The position numbers were made by a program, and so were the translations under genes. The notes below the pieces were generated by a model, which did no database searches, had not been told where the DNA came from, and saw nothing but the letters and a program-made list of their open reading frames with translations. A stretch of 64,000 nt of DNA from Trichuris trichiura (taxonomy: Eukaryota > Nematoda > Enoplea > Trichinellida > Trichuridae): contig JBAJFE010000026.1 of the NCBI GenBank assembly GCA_037903355.1, positions 5,146,001 to 5,210,000 of the forward strand, in the 5' to 3' direction. Numbering within the stretch: the first letter of the stretch is position 1; every line of letters starts with the position of its first letter. This document shows positions 36,941-49,600 of the stretch, one piece after another.

Positions 36941-38823
36941 CTGCGCAACAAAAGCAATTAGTCTATGAAGACAAACAAAGTTACAATGCAAATTGTTGCG
37001 AAAAGACAAAAGAAAGTTCAGCAACAAATGGCACCTTGCCGACATTGAACAATAACTAAGTAGTTAAAACTGCTGTATTGGCCCAGAGTGCGTAAGCAGC
37101 AACAGATGAAAATGGTTACACGGCATACACTATTATTATCAAAGCTAGCAAGCATTTATAAAGCAGCCCTACGTAAACGCCCATACCGTCACCATTCCGT
37201 TTACGCAGCTATGCGTATCAGCTGACTGCAGTTAGGTACTTGCGCATCATAAATAGATTGCGTTTAAGAAACATCGATTAATCTATTATTATGAGCGCAT
37301 TAGTGTTAAATAAGTTATTCCACTTATTGCCTTGACTGGCTAAGACAAAATTCTTTACAGGATAGCCAAAACTGAATCGTTTGAGCCATACTTCACTGTG
37401 GAAAATGTAGTAATGAAACTGCGAATAGTCGTAAGGAAAAATTCTTTTACAATTAATCACTTATTTTTACTACGGAAGCATGGGCACACATGGAGGTGCT
37501 GTATAAGAGTATTTCATTGTTTATCAGAGACATGAAAGAATGGATTGCTCCTATCTCTAATTTTGGTGTCGCCTTGATCGCGTTCACTGCATGTTAGGCT
37601 ATTGCTCTCAAATGGTCTCGGTTGAAAGAGAAACTCTTTACATTTAATGTATAAATATGAATTCTTTATGAAAGTCTTTCACGGTAAAGCTTAATGAATT
37701 CACGTTTCCGTGTAGATAATACGTTCTGCCTCATCTTCTTGCTTAAATGCAACGTCTATCTTGCTTTCAAGCTATTAAGTTTCAGGAACAGTTAAGTTTT
37801 TCTTATGTCTTGGTAATGCGGTCGTGAACCGACTTCGAAACGAACTACATCTGTTCGAGTGGTATTTTCCATTTAATCTAGACTAGTAAAGGATTCCTTC
37901 TTACTATCGATGAAGGCACTGCTCATGCGATGCAGTACTGCTATTCTCCTCCTTAATGATTAACATGAAAAACATTTCTAAAAGATGGGCTTTTTGAAAT
38001 AAGCTGACACCGTATCACAGCTGCTTGAAACAGACTATTCTGGTTTCCTTCATAGAGAGTGTAGATTCTGGATTATTGTGTCAAGCAGGTCTTTGCTTGT
38101 ATTCGTCTGTTTGCAGTTATGGAACAAAACTTTTGTTCATAGATGACTTGTAAGCAAGTAGCAAATTTTTCTCGTGCATCTGGAGTTTCCTTTTCAACTG
38201 CAAACTGGGTTGCTCTAGTTAAACATAGAGCTCCAAATCACTCCGGCTCAATTGCTAACGTCTAGTTAAGTGAACCCACATTTCACTTGCGTAGTGGTTA
38301 CGTGACGACCGTTAAGTTTCAGAACTGCTTGCTAGCTTAAAGAGAAAGTAGTAGATTTAAATAGGCCTATGGCAAGGCAGTCGGTATTTATGCCCGCTGA
38401 ACTATCGCAAAACCATAATAGCACTGTGGCTATGGAACAAGTGGTTTTAAAGCTTTGTTAGTCCATTGTAATAAGAGCTATGGGAACAAGTTGCAATCAC
38501 TTCTCATAGAATGTAAATTCGCTAATACAATTTACAGAACGTTTCCGTTTGACGTGATGCCATATCCGCTCTAGAGCTTTAGTTTTTCTTGAGGCGCTGT
38601 CATACATGTTCTACTAATAATATGCCTGTTCTGGTTATTGATCCTTCGTAATGGATCTCATTTGTTAACGTATCATTTCATGCAAAGCACTCCCTTCATT
38701 TGAGAAGAATGGTTTTCTGTAAAATGACACGTTAGTATTGTGTGGCAGAAGTGGTCGCACCAGCACCCCAGTGAGCGCGGGCAGAAATCCGTCCGTGGGA
38801 ATGCGTAGAGCAGAGGTCGTGGA

Positions 38824-38834
38824 AGGCTATATAT
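38824..38834 (+). promoter_or_regulatory. TATA-like element in a GC-richer block
   Basis: GCTATATATAC is followed about 80 bases later by AATAAA, with GC-richer sequence from about 38740 to 38945 than its surroundings. The order TATA box then poly(A) signal is that of a solo LTR; a gene promoter is the alternative. Confidence 0.25.
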
Positions 38835-40260
38835 ACGTCGAATCTGAGCCCACAGAGTTCAGGCTATCGTTATCAGCTGTGCTTTCGATCTATCGCTTTT
38901 CTCCGTAATAAACCGTCGTTGTACACGAGTCTTAATGGTCCGGCAAACCAAATATTGTCTCTATGGATAATTCCGCAGCCGTAAACTTGCGTTTCCAGAA
39001 TGTGGAGCATTGAGCAAGTGCTTTGCTTTTCGCCATGTGGCTATGACTGCATCGAGTATCTGTTCTGTGCTTTCAAAAAGTGTTGATTAGTTTCATTTAT
39101 GCAATCGCTGCTTTTTCATCATTTTTCAATGCTTCCCGCGATGCACCTCTTTCGCCACTGCCCACGTTTATCCTTTTATCGAAGAAAGGTAAGTAACACA
39201 AAGCTCTAAGGAATGTTACGCGACATTAATGGTCAGGGAGCTGCATGTAACATTGCGTGTGAAAAGCTGTGCAGGTCATTTGAGAAGTGATATTTCGATG
39301 TTAGCTACCGACCAGGGAAAGAACGCCGTAATAAAATTGCGGGTGAACTTTTAAAGGCTTTTCTTGGACAAGGTTTATCTGTGAAGGGGCAAGAACCCGC
39401 AGATTTGCTTCATGGAAACCATTCGACTATTAGCGACCAAAGTCCGTTAGTAAGGTGCATTTCCGAAAGCGGATGACACACTGGTTGTTTGGACGACGTC
39501 AGGCGCTTTGCATGAATACTGGCTTTTCCTCATTGGAATGAAAACGAAGGAAGTATTTGTTTTGGCGGATCGTTGTTAGGGATAAAAAAGTGTTTTATAT
39601 ATGGAAGGCTAAAATGGAAACAGCTTTTGGTGGCCAAAAACAAGGATCCTTATTCATAGCAGAGGTTTACATAAATGGCCAAAAAGTATTTCTATGTGAA
39701 TAGCATTACCAAAACGACTTTTTATACCACAGCCTCCAGCAACCTTGCCGTAGAGCCACTGTAGAGCTTTATTACACCCAGCTTTCAAAAGCAGCGAAAG
39801 TGTAGTGGACGAAGCGGCTGAAAACTACTTCAAAGTATGACATCAGTTTGTTTCGTTTTGCAGAACATCTCTTCTTTTCAAGGGCGAAAACAAGATTCGC
39901 CAGCTGGGTTGGAGGTCGGTATCATATACAGTGTGCTTATGAGCGCCTTTCTATTACCAACTGTTCAGGGCATTGCAGCTTTACTTACCTCCGTGACTAG
40001 CACTTTCAAGGTCTCCTAAGTTCCATACGTTGGCTGCAAGGTTCTTTGAGCCGAAGGCTGTTCGGTTTTACTACCGTAGCATCGATTTACATCTATTTAC
40101 TGCGGCAAGGTTGGTAGAAAGCTTCCGTTGGGTATGAAAGTTGTAATGAATAAACATTGCTGCTGCTGCCTGTTTTTATGAGAGCCTTAAATTGCCAAAA
40201 AACCGCACGCTTATGCATAGACTTGTTATTAATACAATATAATTGTAGTGTCTAAAGACA

Positions 40261-40460
40261 GGATGTCTTTTAACAGGCTTTGGTTGTTTCATAGTTGATC
40301 TTCTGAATTCACGGGTTTGGCCTGTTTGATGTATCTGTAATTAAACTGCAAAGTGCCCTATCAACGAATGGATGAGCAAATTGTTAGAGAAAATACAGAA
40401 GAATATGAATACCGTACGTTTCGGAACTGCTCTTGTTCCGTTGTCAGCAGTATGAGGGAG
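40261..40460 (+). mobile_element. Single-arm copy of the hairpin repeat family (copy C)
   Basis: Matches the reverse complement of copy A from its right end through its centre: TGTCTTTTAACAGGCTTTGG, then TTGATGTATCTGTAATTAAA, AGTGCCCTATCAA, AGAAAATACAG and CCGTACGTTTCGGAACTGCT. Unlike copy A the second arm is absent; similarity is lost after the TGTCAGCAGTATGAGGGAG block. The copies are diverged by perhaps 10-15 percent. Confidence 0.65.
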
Positions 40461-41120
40461 CCGAGCTTTCTCAGGTGACTCAGGGGAGTCTTTCTCAGGT
40501 TGTACCTATATTGTTTTATATGAGAACTGAAAGGATATGCTATATATTCCCTAAAGCCAAAGTTTTTTTTGTGGAATCGCTGCATTCTTGCTACAGGTAT
40601 GAAAACTTTAGTAGAATGGCAGCTATTTACGTGAAACATTAATTCCAAAGAGGCTATCTAATGTTGCAGCCAACCGGCTAGGTGCTTTTTCTGCTCTGTC
40701 TGTCAGTAAGACCTTAGGTTGTAACCCTTCCTCCGACAAATACTTTTTCCCTTTGGAGAAAACATTGCTGTAACCATTCGGTAAATAGCAGCGCCATGAC
40801 CCATGAGTTGGAGTTGCATTGCCAGAATATTGGCAGGAAATTATTGTTTTTGTTCTTGATGGCTCAAGTGTTCAACGCACAGTAGATGCGGCAGTGCCAG
40901 CAGGAGGATGAATCCCGCAGGGCACAGAGCGAGGACGCACAGCGTGAAGACCGCTCTGAATAGTCTCGCACCAGTGTGGCCCAACCGCGGTCGCACCTTA
41001 ATGGGTGCAATGACCAGCGTCCGGGGCGAGACTGACCGCGGCATGTGGTCCCTCAAATGCGCACCGATGACAAGGTCGCGCTAAAGTGAACTCAGTCACC
41101 CTGCTAATGGGGTCATCATG

Positions 41121-41132
41121 CCTTATATAAGG
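41121..41132 (+). promoter_or_regulatory. TATA-like palindrome CCTTATATAAGG
   Basis: A perfect 12-base palindrome containing TATATAA, also matching the CC(A/T)6GG serum-response (CArG) box pattern. It follows a GC-rich block (40.87-41.05 kb) and precedes the candidate exon at 41373. It could be a promoter or part of an LTR. Confidence 0.3.
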
Positions 41133-41372
41133 AGGCATTGTTTTCCCCAACCGAGACTCTTTCCTCTATCGTGTACTCGTTTACATCAGTAAACAGTTCA
41201 GTGAATCGAAGCCTTCGTTCTTGGCGCAAGTGTTCTCCCACAGTAGACCACTCGGACCTTTGTCATATGTTTGTCCGTTTTGAAGCATAATATGCCAAAA
41301 TGCTTCTTTAGTTGTTTTACACTTTATTAACGGGAGTAAAACTCATAAAAATATTTTCTTCTTTTATTGCAG

Positions 41373-41690
41373 ATATCCGATTATCAAACCAAAAATATTC
41401 CTGCGGTGCTTTCGGCTCCAGCTTTGGGCTGTCTTCAGCGCGAACAGCAAAAAACTAAAAACCCCTCTTGGCCTTCCTCAGAGTTGGCCGCTGGGGGGAT
41501 CTGCCGTAAGAGTGTTCTTCTCATTGAAAGGTCTAAAACTGGCTACCGCTTGCGCTTTTATGTAGTCAGACCCAGTGAAGCATTTTCTTCCAAAATAGCC
41601 GTTTCGTCTCAACTAAAACTTGTTTTAAATAGTCTTCTTGTGCTTAGCTGGAAACTCCCCCCCCCTCTCAGCAGCAGCGTCATCCACTGA
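41373..41690 (+). CDS. Candidate exon with PH-domain-like motif
   Basis: Preceded by a strong acceptor (TCTTCTTTTATTGCAG). The frame encodes about 105 residues; the middle (ICRKSVLLIERSKTGYRL then RFYVV) resembles the amino half of a PH domain as in SH2B-type adaptors, where a Cys-Arg strand leads into an (R/L)EF(F/Y)VPP strand. No SH2 domain or downstream exon was found, so the assignment is weak and the 3' end may be a donor before the stop. Confidence 0.25.
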   Translation: MSDYQTKNIPAVLSAPALGCLQREQQKTKNPSWPSSELAAGGICRKSVLLIERSKTGYRLRFYVVRPSEAFSSKIAVSSQLKLVLNSLLVLSWKLPPPLSSSVIH

Positions 41691-41892
41691 TGCGGATCCA
41701 CCCGCACTTCTAAAAATTTTCAAAGTGGGGGGATTTTCGCATCTATGAAACCCTTCACCGTTTGCCATAGATGGTTTCATGTCTTCGTGTGCACTTCTGG
41801 CGTTTAGTTTTCACTGAGTCACATTCGACTCGGCTGATTACGTGGCGCTGCTGCTTGACCGCGAGGAATTGAGCTTAGATTTAGCCTCAGGC

Positions 41893-42151
41893 TTAGGCTT
41901 TAAGCTGAACATTGCACCTTTTCCTCACAACTCTGATATAACAAGGCACTCTTGATGGACTCAGCAAGCAAAGATTATCCAACTGACGACAAGCTGCGTA
42001 CAACCTCGTGCCAGAACGGCAGCGGCTGTTAAAGCTTCTGTATCCTTCTTTGAGCTCGCTAGATAGCCTTAAAATTTTTTCTTCATATTCACTGCAGCGA
42101 AGTTTATTAGCTGCCATGAGCTTCTCCAACTTTTCCCCATTTTTTAACCGC
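41893..42151 (-). CDS. Candidate terminal exon with coiled-coil start
   Basis: An acceptor TTACAACTAG is followed in phase 0 by RLKNGEKLEKLMAANKL and a heptad-like stretch (SEYEEKILRLSSELKEG), then a basic carboxyl end with a stop at 41893. No family is recognised. It could belong to the candidate gene just upstream on the same strand or be separate. Confidence 0.25.
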
Positions 42152-42598
42152 TAGTTGTAACCACTGACTGCATAGCCAAAGTCTGTTTCCTATTGCTTTG
42201 GTACCTTTGCATATCTATTATATAGGTACGATACTGTTCTACAAAGTGAATGCACTCGGCAATCCGCGTCTTTGAGAGTACTTTCTAATTCTGGAAAAGC
42301 GTTCTCCTGATTTGTGGAACAGTGGAAAGACCAACACATTTCTCGGCAATAAGATGATAGTATCATTTAAGTAACAACGCAATGCGCACGAAAAGAAGAA
42401 AGCGAAAGAGTGGGAAAAGGTGGGCAAAATATATGCGAAACTAAGCGAAGGTCAAACCTTCACGGTATCCAGTCGAGGCGAAAACAAAAGTCGTTCAACC
42501 CTCTAATAAAAGTGGGTTGAGACATGTTGCCACTTCTAGTAACCCACAAACATTAACATTCCAGGTCACCATCTGTTTCACTCAACGCATTTAATTGT

Positions 42599-43165
42599 CT
42601 AGGAGGCGTCTTTAAGATAGAAGGAATTTGAAATGGATGATTCACTCCTTTGGATTGAAAACGGGAAGCCACTACTGCCGTGCCCCCATATGCTGCCAGA
42701 ACGCAGGTGGTTGCTATAGTCATAGCGCAATAGAAATAGTCTTGTATGAATTCTGTTGGTAAAACTCGATTTTAAGGGTATTCTAAACCAATGGACAGCG
42801 AAAACTTATGCACCATCTCAATAGAATTGCAGTAGAACCCAGTTGAAACTAAGGTTACGGGATTTTGCTTTCGTATATGAACTCGTCTGTTGCGGTCTTT
42901 TCCACTCAACTCCCAACGGCAGCTGACGTCTCTGTAGGACTAACACCAAGCTTTCATACGCTTGACCAAAGCGGTCACTGTCATTGTCTATAAATGCACC
43001 TGTTCGCGTCACAATCTTGGATTCGAAACGGTGACAACGAAACGCAATCGGTTCCGAAGGCTTCGTAAATTTTGGCTCACTAAAGATGTAGTGTTCCACC
43101 TGCAGTACTGCCAACAGGAAAAACCGGCAACAGACGTCTTCATATGGCAGAACCTCCGTATACGC
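42599..43165 (-). CDS. Uncharacterised gene, two candidate exons, 5' end missing
   Basis: Exon 43165-42918 follows an acceptor (ATATATCCCAG) and encodes 82 residues of convincing protein composition: YTEVLPYEDVCCRFFLL, VEHYIFSEPKFTKP, FRCHRFESKIVTRTG and YESLVLVLQRRQLP. Exon 42782-42599 joins in phase 2 and ends with a stop after SISNSFYLKDAS. The donor (GTTGGG) is weak, and another frame of the second exon (from ATG at about 42725, MTIATTCVLAAYGG) is also open, so the join is uncertain. The first exon is divergent from ERMP1, 470 bases away. No family is recognised. Confidence 0.35.
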
Positions 43166-43637
43166 CTGGGATATATTTCAAAGGTGACTGCGAACGCCTG
43201 AAAACCGCAGATGATAGGGAACACATATGAGCGCCTAGACAGTATGGCTTAACTAACTTAGTGAACGTGTTTCTTAGTAAAAGTATGCTTTACTGAGTGT
43301 GTTATTATTGTCCGTCAGCGAAAACACTTTTCTGCACTATTATTGACTTGAACAAAATCTATAAAGCAAATTAAATTCAATGCATTGCATGTGAAGGTTA
43401 ATGTTTTTACTTTCAGCGCAGGTTTTTGTACTCCGGCAAGCTTTGATGAAGGAACCTGAATTCCAACTCATACCTTAGTACTATTAGCACTTGTGAGATA
43501 CCGTACTCCGTTATTCTATGTGTTGCTGCCGGGTTCAGTGAACTGCTTGCTGTTATTGGGTGCATACTTATTTGGGCTATTGACCATTGTTGTGAAAGTT
43601 TTCTTGAGCTATTTCCATCACCACGATTAACGTGGGT

Positions 43638-46600
43638 ATGGAAAGTTATGTACATCATGTTCGTCGCCGCCATCCAAACAACACGTCGCCCGTGGCGCCG
43701 AAAAGAAGCCATGGGAATTCTACTCCTATGCCTACGTACGTTGGACTTAGTTACTGGGCAGTTCATATGTTCTTGTTGTTGCTTTTGTTCCTTGCCTGCC
43801 GATTTTTCGATGAAAGAATGCCTGCGCCAGTGAGTGATGACATCGTCAACCGGAATGAACTTGTAACTACATTTTCTGAAACGCGAGCTAGGCGATTCTT
43901 GGAAAAATTAGTTGTTCTGGGTCCTAGGCCAAGTGGCAGTTACGAGTGTGAGCAGCTGGCAACTGCACTGATTCTGGATGAAGTAGCGAAGATAAAGGTT
44001 AGTCTTCTCTTTTCCCTGGTCATAATTTTTTGGCATGCCTACGGCGAAACTGACCGAGCAATAAACGTTTAACAATACCGTTTTGTTTTTTTTTTACCAT
44101 TATTTCTTCATTGATAATTTTTTTCTAACAATAAGTTAATCAGCCCTGAATTATTAAGCTTTGCAGTTTCCATTGCGCGCATGTTTAGTTACTTGGTGCC
44201 ATAATTAATATTTTACTGTCTGCTTCTACGCTGCAGTTTCGTTACTGGTGATGCTGCTGCTTTTGTATTGCTAGCAGCCACAAGTTTTGGCTAACTGGAA
44301 CTTCACCTGATCGTGAAAATGAATAGAAAACTGAGAACGCAAAGCTTGTTTGATTATAGGTTTTTAATGCGCGAATTATAATCGTTTGTTATTATTGAAC
44401 AGAATACGGGAAATATTGTTCGATAATATCTATCATTAGCCTAATTTTAACTTGCCAAAGTTTGCAAGAGAAACGCATCTGAAACCATGTTAAGTAGCCC
44501 TTACAGAAGAAATGTGCCTCAAAGTATTGAGCTGTTTCATAGCTCCATTCCGCTGTCTTCCAAAATAAGTTTTTTATATATCGTAGCTCCCATGCTGAGC
44601 AGTATATGTCGCTCAATACCTTCCGATGTCTTCTACAAGCCAGTAAGTTAAATTTTAATATTGCGCACCTCAGAAGTTTCAGCGTAGCTGGAAAGATGGC
44701 GTGTCAGGTCGACGAGAAGGAGCACCTCCGACGCGTGCTGGTTTTTCCGTAAAACAAAGGATTAAGTGATGTCGCAGCTGTTGAAAAAATTCACGCAATC
44801 TACGGAGAAGAAGCTGTTCAGGTATCGAGAAGCTAGAAAGTAGTTTTCCCGCTTTAGGGAGAGAAGATTTGATCCGAATGAGAGTGTGAGCGGCCAGGGA
44901 GGCTAAACGCTCTGGTGCACGAAGATTTGCGACAGTCGACGCGCAAACATGCTGGGAAGGTGGGTTGCCTTCGTATAACTGCATCTCGGCATTTGCCATG
45001 TGCAGGAAAGGTAAAGAAAATGGGATTATGAATGCCACATGAGCTGACCCGAGATGACAGCCCTGTCGCGTTTCTGCCCCAGGTTCTCTCCTCGCTTGAT
45101 ACTGTGACGGTATGGGCAAACGTTACCCGCTCTTCAGCCAAACTATCGCAGGAAACAAGAACTGGCGGTTGCTAACATAAAGGAAGGAGTGGATGAGTCC
45201 TGGTAAGGATCCAATCCCACGAGCGAAGCCTGAATTAGATCAACGAAAGGCTATGCTCTCTGTTTGGAATTTGAGGGTGTTATACATTGCGAACTGCTTC
45301 CAAAGAATCAGACGGTCAACATCCACACTGTGGGGCAATTATGGCGTTTGGTGAGCGCGGTTCAGCAGAAAAGGCAGAGAGAAACAACATGCCATCATGC
45401 TGGAGCACGACAGTGCCCGACAGCGCACAGCAACCATCACAGAAACAGGCATTCATAAAGTCGGATAGGAAATCCTTCCGCACCTAGGATATTTGCCAGA
45501 CCTTGCCCCATCTGATTATCACGTTTTCCGTTTCCTCGCTGCCAACTTGCGCAGCATTCCTTTCAATGATGACGAAGAGCTCCAAAGATGGTTACTCTGA
45601 TCTCTTCTCGTTTAAATCACCGCAGTTCCACCGACACGGGATAGAACAGCTGGCCAGCCTTAAGAAGTCATGAATAGTGAACTGGGAATATATTGTTGAT
45701 CGAAGAGTTCGTATTTTCAATAGAAAATAAAGCGATCGAGAAAAGCGGAATGGACTTATGAAACAACCTAATGCTTTGAATAAGTTAGTTCAAAAAGCTC
45801 ATCACTTTAATTCGGCATTGTTTTATGGAAGTTGTAGCTTTTCGGTATTTTATAGTTTTGCTAGCGTATGTATTTTATAGGAGGGGAATTTTTTCCTACA
45901 TACAGTTTGTGAAATGATTTGTTTCGTAACACCATAATTTATAAGTTGTAGCGCAAGCGCCTATGTGTATGGCTAAAAGTTGCTCTAGTACTAACGGTCT
46001 GAACACCCGCCTCTTTGGTTACCCACGGTGGAGTGTGGAAAATATTAAACGGGAAATTCTAGAAATGGGTCATGTGATTTAAATGGTGAATCATTGTGAA
46101 TGGGGTCATTTTATGCTGTTCTACACTACTGCAGATGAAAAAATAAATCATCCCTTCATCGAATTTATCTGCACCATATACAGGGCACTCGCTTGTTACT
46201 TACTGAATCTTGCTTGGCAGACCGACTGTCTTTCGCAGATGTTCTGCTCAAGTAAGCCCTTGTTTCACCCAATAATGTGCTCAAAGCGGAAGACTACAAC
46301 AACGCTGTCAATTCAGGCGTGCAAAGAGTCAGTCCTTATATCAATAGGCAAAATTGTTGCTATTGGTAGAGTGATCAGAGAACGGTAGCTCAGTCAACAG
46401 TTTATCACTAAATCGGAGTCTGGTTGTAGATTTTTAATTTTTCTCTTTTGTTACAGTATACTGTAATTGTTCTATTTTATTGGTAATTATTCATCTCTTG
46501 TTGTAGCTAATTTGCGACTTATCTTCTCCGATAATCACACGCGAAATGGTAAAAACATCGTCTATGTTAAATGTGCTACCGTTTGCGGCAGCCAGAATGC

Positions 46601-49600
46601 GTGCAAAGTGCCCTGCGACCAGTTGAGGCCAAATATATTTTCTGTATTGCGTAGTTGTTGCAGCAAAATTTCAATTCTGCTTTTGAAGTCTCTCGCTTAT
46701 TTGGTTTTGAATTGCAGGCCATTGCCAAACCCGTTCACTTTATCCATGCTGAAGTTCAACGCCCTAGCGGCTGTTTTGCCCTCAACTTCTTGAATCATTT
46801 TGTGCAATGCTATCAGAACGTGACAAATGTTGTAGTACGGTTGGGTACATCGCGACAAATCCGGTCAGCTTTACTTCTGAACTGTCACTTTGATTCTGTT
46901 CCCTCCAGTCCAGGTAGTTTGATGTTTCTTGGTTTCTTGTTGTTTAGTTTTTTGGTTGTGTTTAAACTTTCAGGTGCGTCTGACGACGGTGTTAGCTGCA
47001 GTGTATTGCTGGAGATCTTACGCGTGCTTAGTTCGAAGAATTCCGGGTTGCCTTACGACGTTGTGTTTCTGTTCAATGGTGCTGAGGAAAATATTTTGCC
47101 AGCCGCGCATGGTTTCATCACCTTGCATCCTCTTCGCTACGCAATTCGTTCGTTCATTAACTTGGAAGGTGCGGGTGCCGGTGGACGTGAGATTCTCTTT
47201 CAAATTTGTATGCTTTAAATTGAGTTGTTGTAATTGCGCACTCATGCGAGGTTATTTCTTATAGCACTGAAAAGCTCGTGGATGCTGAATCTTTACTTGA
47301 ACAACGTTCCGTATCCCCACACAACGGTTATAGGGCATGAGTTGTTCCAAAGTGGAGCGTTGCCAGCTGAGACGGACTTCAGAATATTTCGTGATTATGG
47401 GCGACTTCCTGGAATAGACATAGCATTTGTTAAAAATGGTTATGTTTATCATAACGAGTTCGATCGTCCAGAATACATAACAACCGGTTGTATTCAACGA
47501 GCCGGTGAAAACGTGTTAGCTATGGTTAATGCCGTCATGCAGTCCGACTGTATGAGAAATCAATGTGCAGAAGATGACAAATACGGTGTTTTTTTTGATA
47601 TGTTGGGCTTGTTCACTGTGTCCTACTCGTTAAGTATCAGCATAATGGTTAATGTTTTCATTATAGCTGCTACTGCTGCTATCTTTCTAATCGGAATTTC
47701 AGCAGGTGAGACAGTTGCATTGCGGTTGTAAAATGTTAAGTGCTTTTATAGTTAATAAAGCCATAATTAGCAGCTCTTTGAAGCTTTACAGTTGGCAGTA
47801 GGACGATTGGAGCGAGTTACATGGCTTTTCTTGGTTTTATAAATCTTACTTTCTCATGTTGACAGAGATATCTTCAGTATTAGGAGAAAGTCGTACTCTG
47901 GCAGCCTAAGCTCCATTTACATGAAGATTTATAATTTATTGATGTTTTTAGGCCTACCTTCGTCGTTTGATTTACGACAAGAAAGCGTGTGGTTCCGATT
48001 CTACACTTTCGCACATATCGCTGATTCACTGAAAGCTCATGGGTTAGCTCTCCTTGGCTCTGTTGCCTCTGGTGCTGTGATGTTATTTGCTGTATCTGTT
48101 TTGGGCAATTACCTAGTGTGGTACGGTAGATCTGAAGCTCTACTTTCACTTTATGTGGCTCCTGCGCTTTGTGGTGGTCTGTCAGTTCATTACTTATTCT
48201 CTCGACGGTTTCGCCTGCGTGACGCTAAACAGGTTCTTGTCTACGAGCAGTGCATGTTTAACTGCACTTTGGTATTGCTGGCAGTGATCTTGTTGGTATT
48301 AACATTTTGGAATCTGAGATCGTCATACTATTTCACATTTATCCTTCTGTTTCTACTGATGCGCTTTCCTCTTCTCTGGTTGTCTGATGGTCTGGTAAAG
48401 AGGAAGTCCCGTAAGTAATGATAGAATCTATTTTTTTTACTCTTTGTTTGACATTCTAGTGCATGCGACGACCATCATATTTGCCGTGCACACGCTGTCG
48501 GTCTTGCCTGCTTACGTGTTTGTCATCTATGGGTATATAGAGCTCAGCTCACTTATGGTGCCAATACTGGCTCGCGTGGGACCAGTAGTCAATGCAGAAA
48601 AGATTGTTTACATTTTTGGTACGGCAACTGCCGTGACTGCAATGCTTTTGATGGTAGGCGGTAATTTGTTGCTAACTTAAGTTGCGATCAGGTTTTTATT
48701 CAGTGGTTCTTTTCTAGGCAGCGCTCGTATACATAAGTGATGGCATGCAATGGCTTCGTTGTTTGGCGCTTTATTGTTTGATGTACTACTTGGCCATCTC
48801 ATTCACACCTTACGGAATTCCGTTTCAATATGACCTTCGACAACCTCGTCTGCGTCGCATACACATGCAGGTACAAACGAGAGCGTTTATTTTGCTTAGT
48901 GCAGGTAGCGTTAAATCTGCGAGCGGGAATAGGAAGTCTTAGATTTCAGTCATACGAAATCTTTTGGCTGTCGTTCGAAAATTGCGCAGGGCGTAACAGT
49001 AAGGCGATAGCTTCAGATTTTCACTAGTTCATAAGAAAATGCGCTCATTCAGAGGAAAGGAAGTAAATGTTACGAATAGGAGCGCACAGTTCCACCGTTA
49101 TTGAATTCGTTCTGTTTAAACGGGTTCGAAGTGTTGAATGTCTCCCCCTTAACAATTTTTGGTGAACAGTGAGATGAACAGAAAAAGTTGACACGAGCAA
49201 CAGGTCTGTTTTTTAGTCCATAATAGTAGAATAGTATTCTGAAATCTCTAAATGATATTTAAGCATGTGTACATAACATAATTAAGCCGGCGTAAGCTTG
49301 CTTTGCTGTGTGTGTCAGGTTACAATGCTGTTTTTATACTTTTTTTCAGCTACATAAGTAGGTGGTTTAGCCTTTCATTTTCTGGTAAACAAATTTACAT
49401 TTGCATTTACAGTGATAAGCAGATATGATTTGCGTCAAGAAACAGTTTGATTACAAATAAGTTCGTTGCCGTTGGTACCATTTAGATCTGCCACATTATT
49501 ATTAATAGTTTCGTGAGCAGTTTTGAAAACTTCGATGTTGTATGTCTGGTGTGGCGTAGACAGCCGTATTGCTGTAAGCTATCATTAAGCATAATAGTTT

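Larger units (their letters stand above)
36941..41372. other. Mostly non-coding region
   Basis: Contains hairpin copy C and two TATA-like sites. A stretch at 39864-40018 (plus) follows a good acceptor (TTTCGTTTTGCAG), encodes about 51 residues with a hydrophobic middle (IIYSVLMSAFLLPTV) and ends AAG before GTCTCC; it may be an isolated exon, but no partner was found. Elsewhere nothing is supported. Confidence 0.45.

Noticed and set aside
43413..43766. 117-codon minus-strand frame overlapping the ERMP1 start
   Set aside because: Antisense to the ERMP1 first exon, with no independent support.
44679..45119. 146-codon minus-strand open frame
   Set aside because: It is antisense to the mariner transposase relic, whose forward-strand motifs (HTH, PHEL, GKVKK) explain this stretch.
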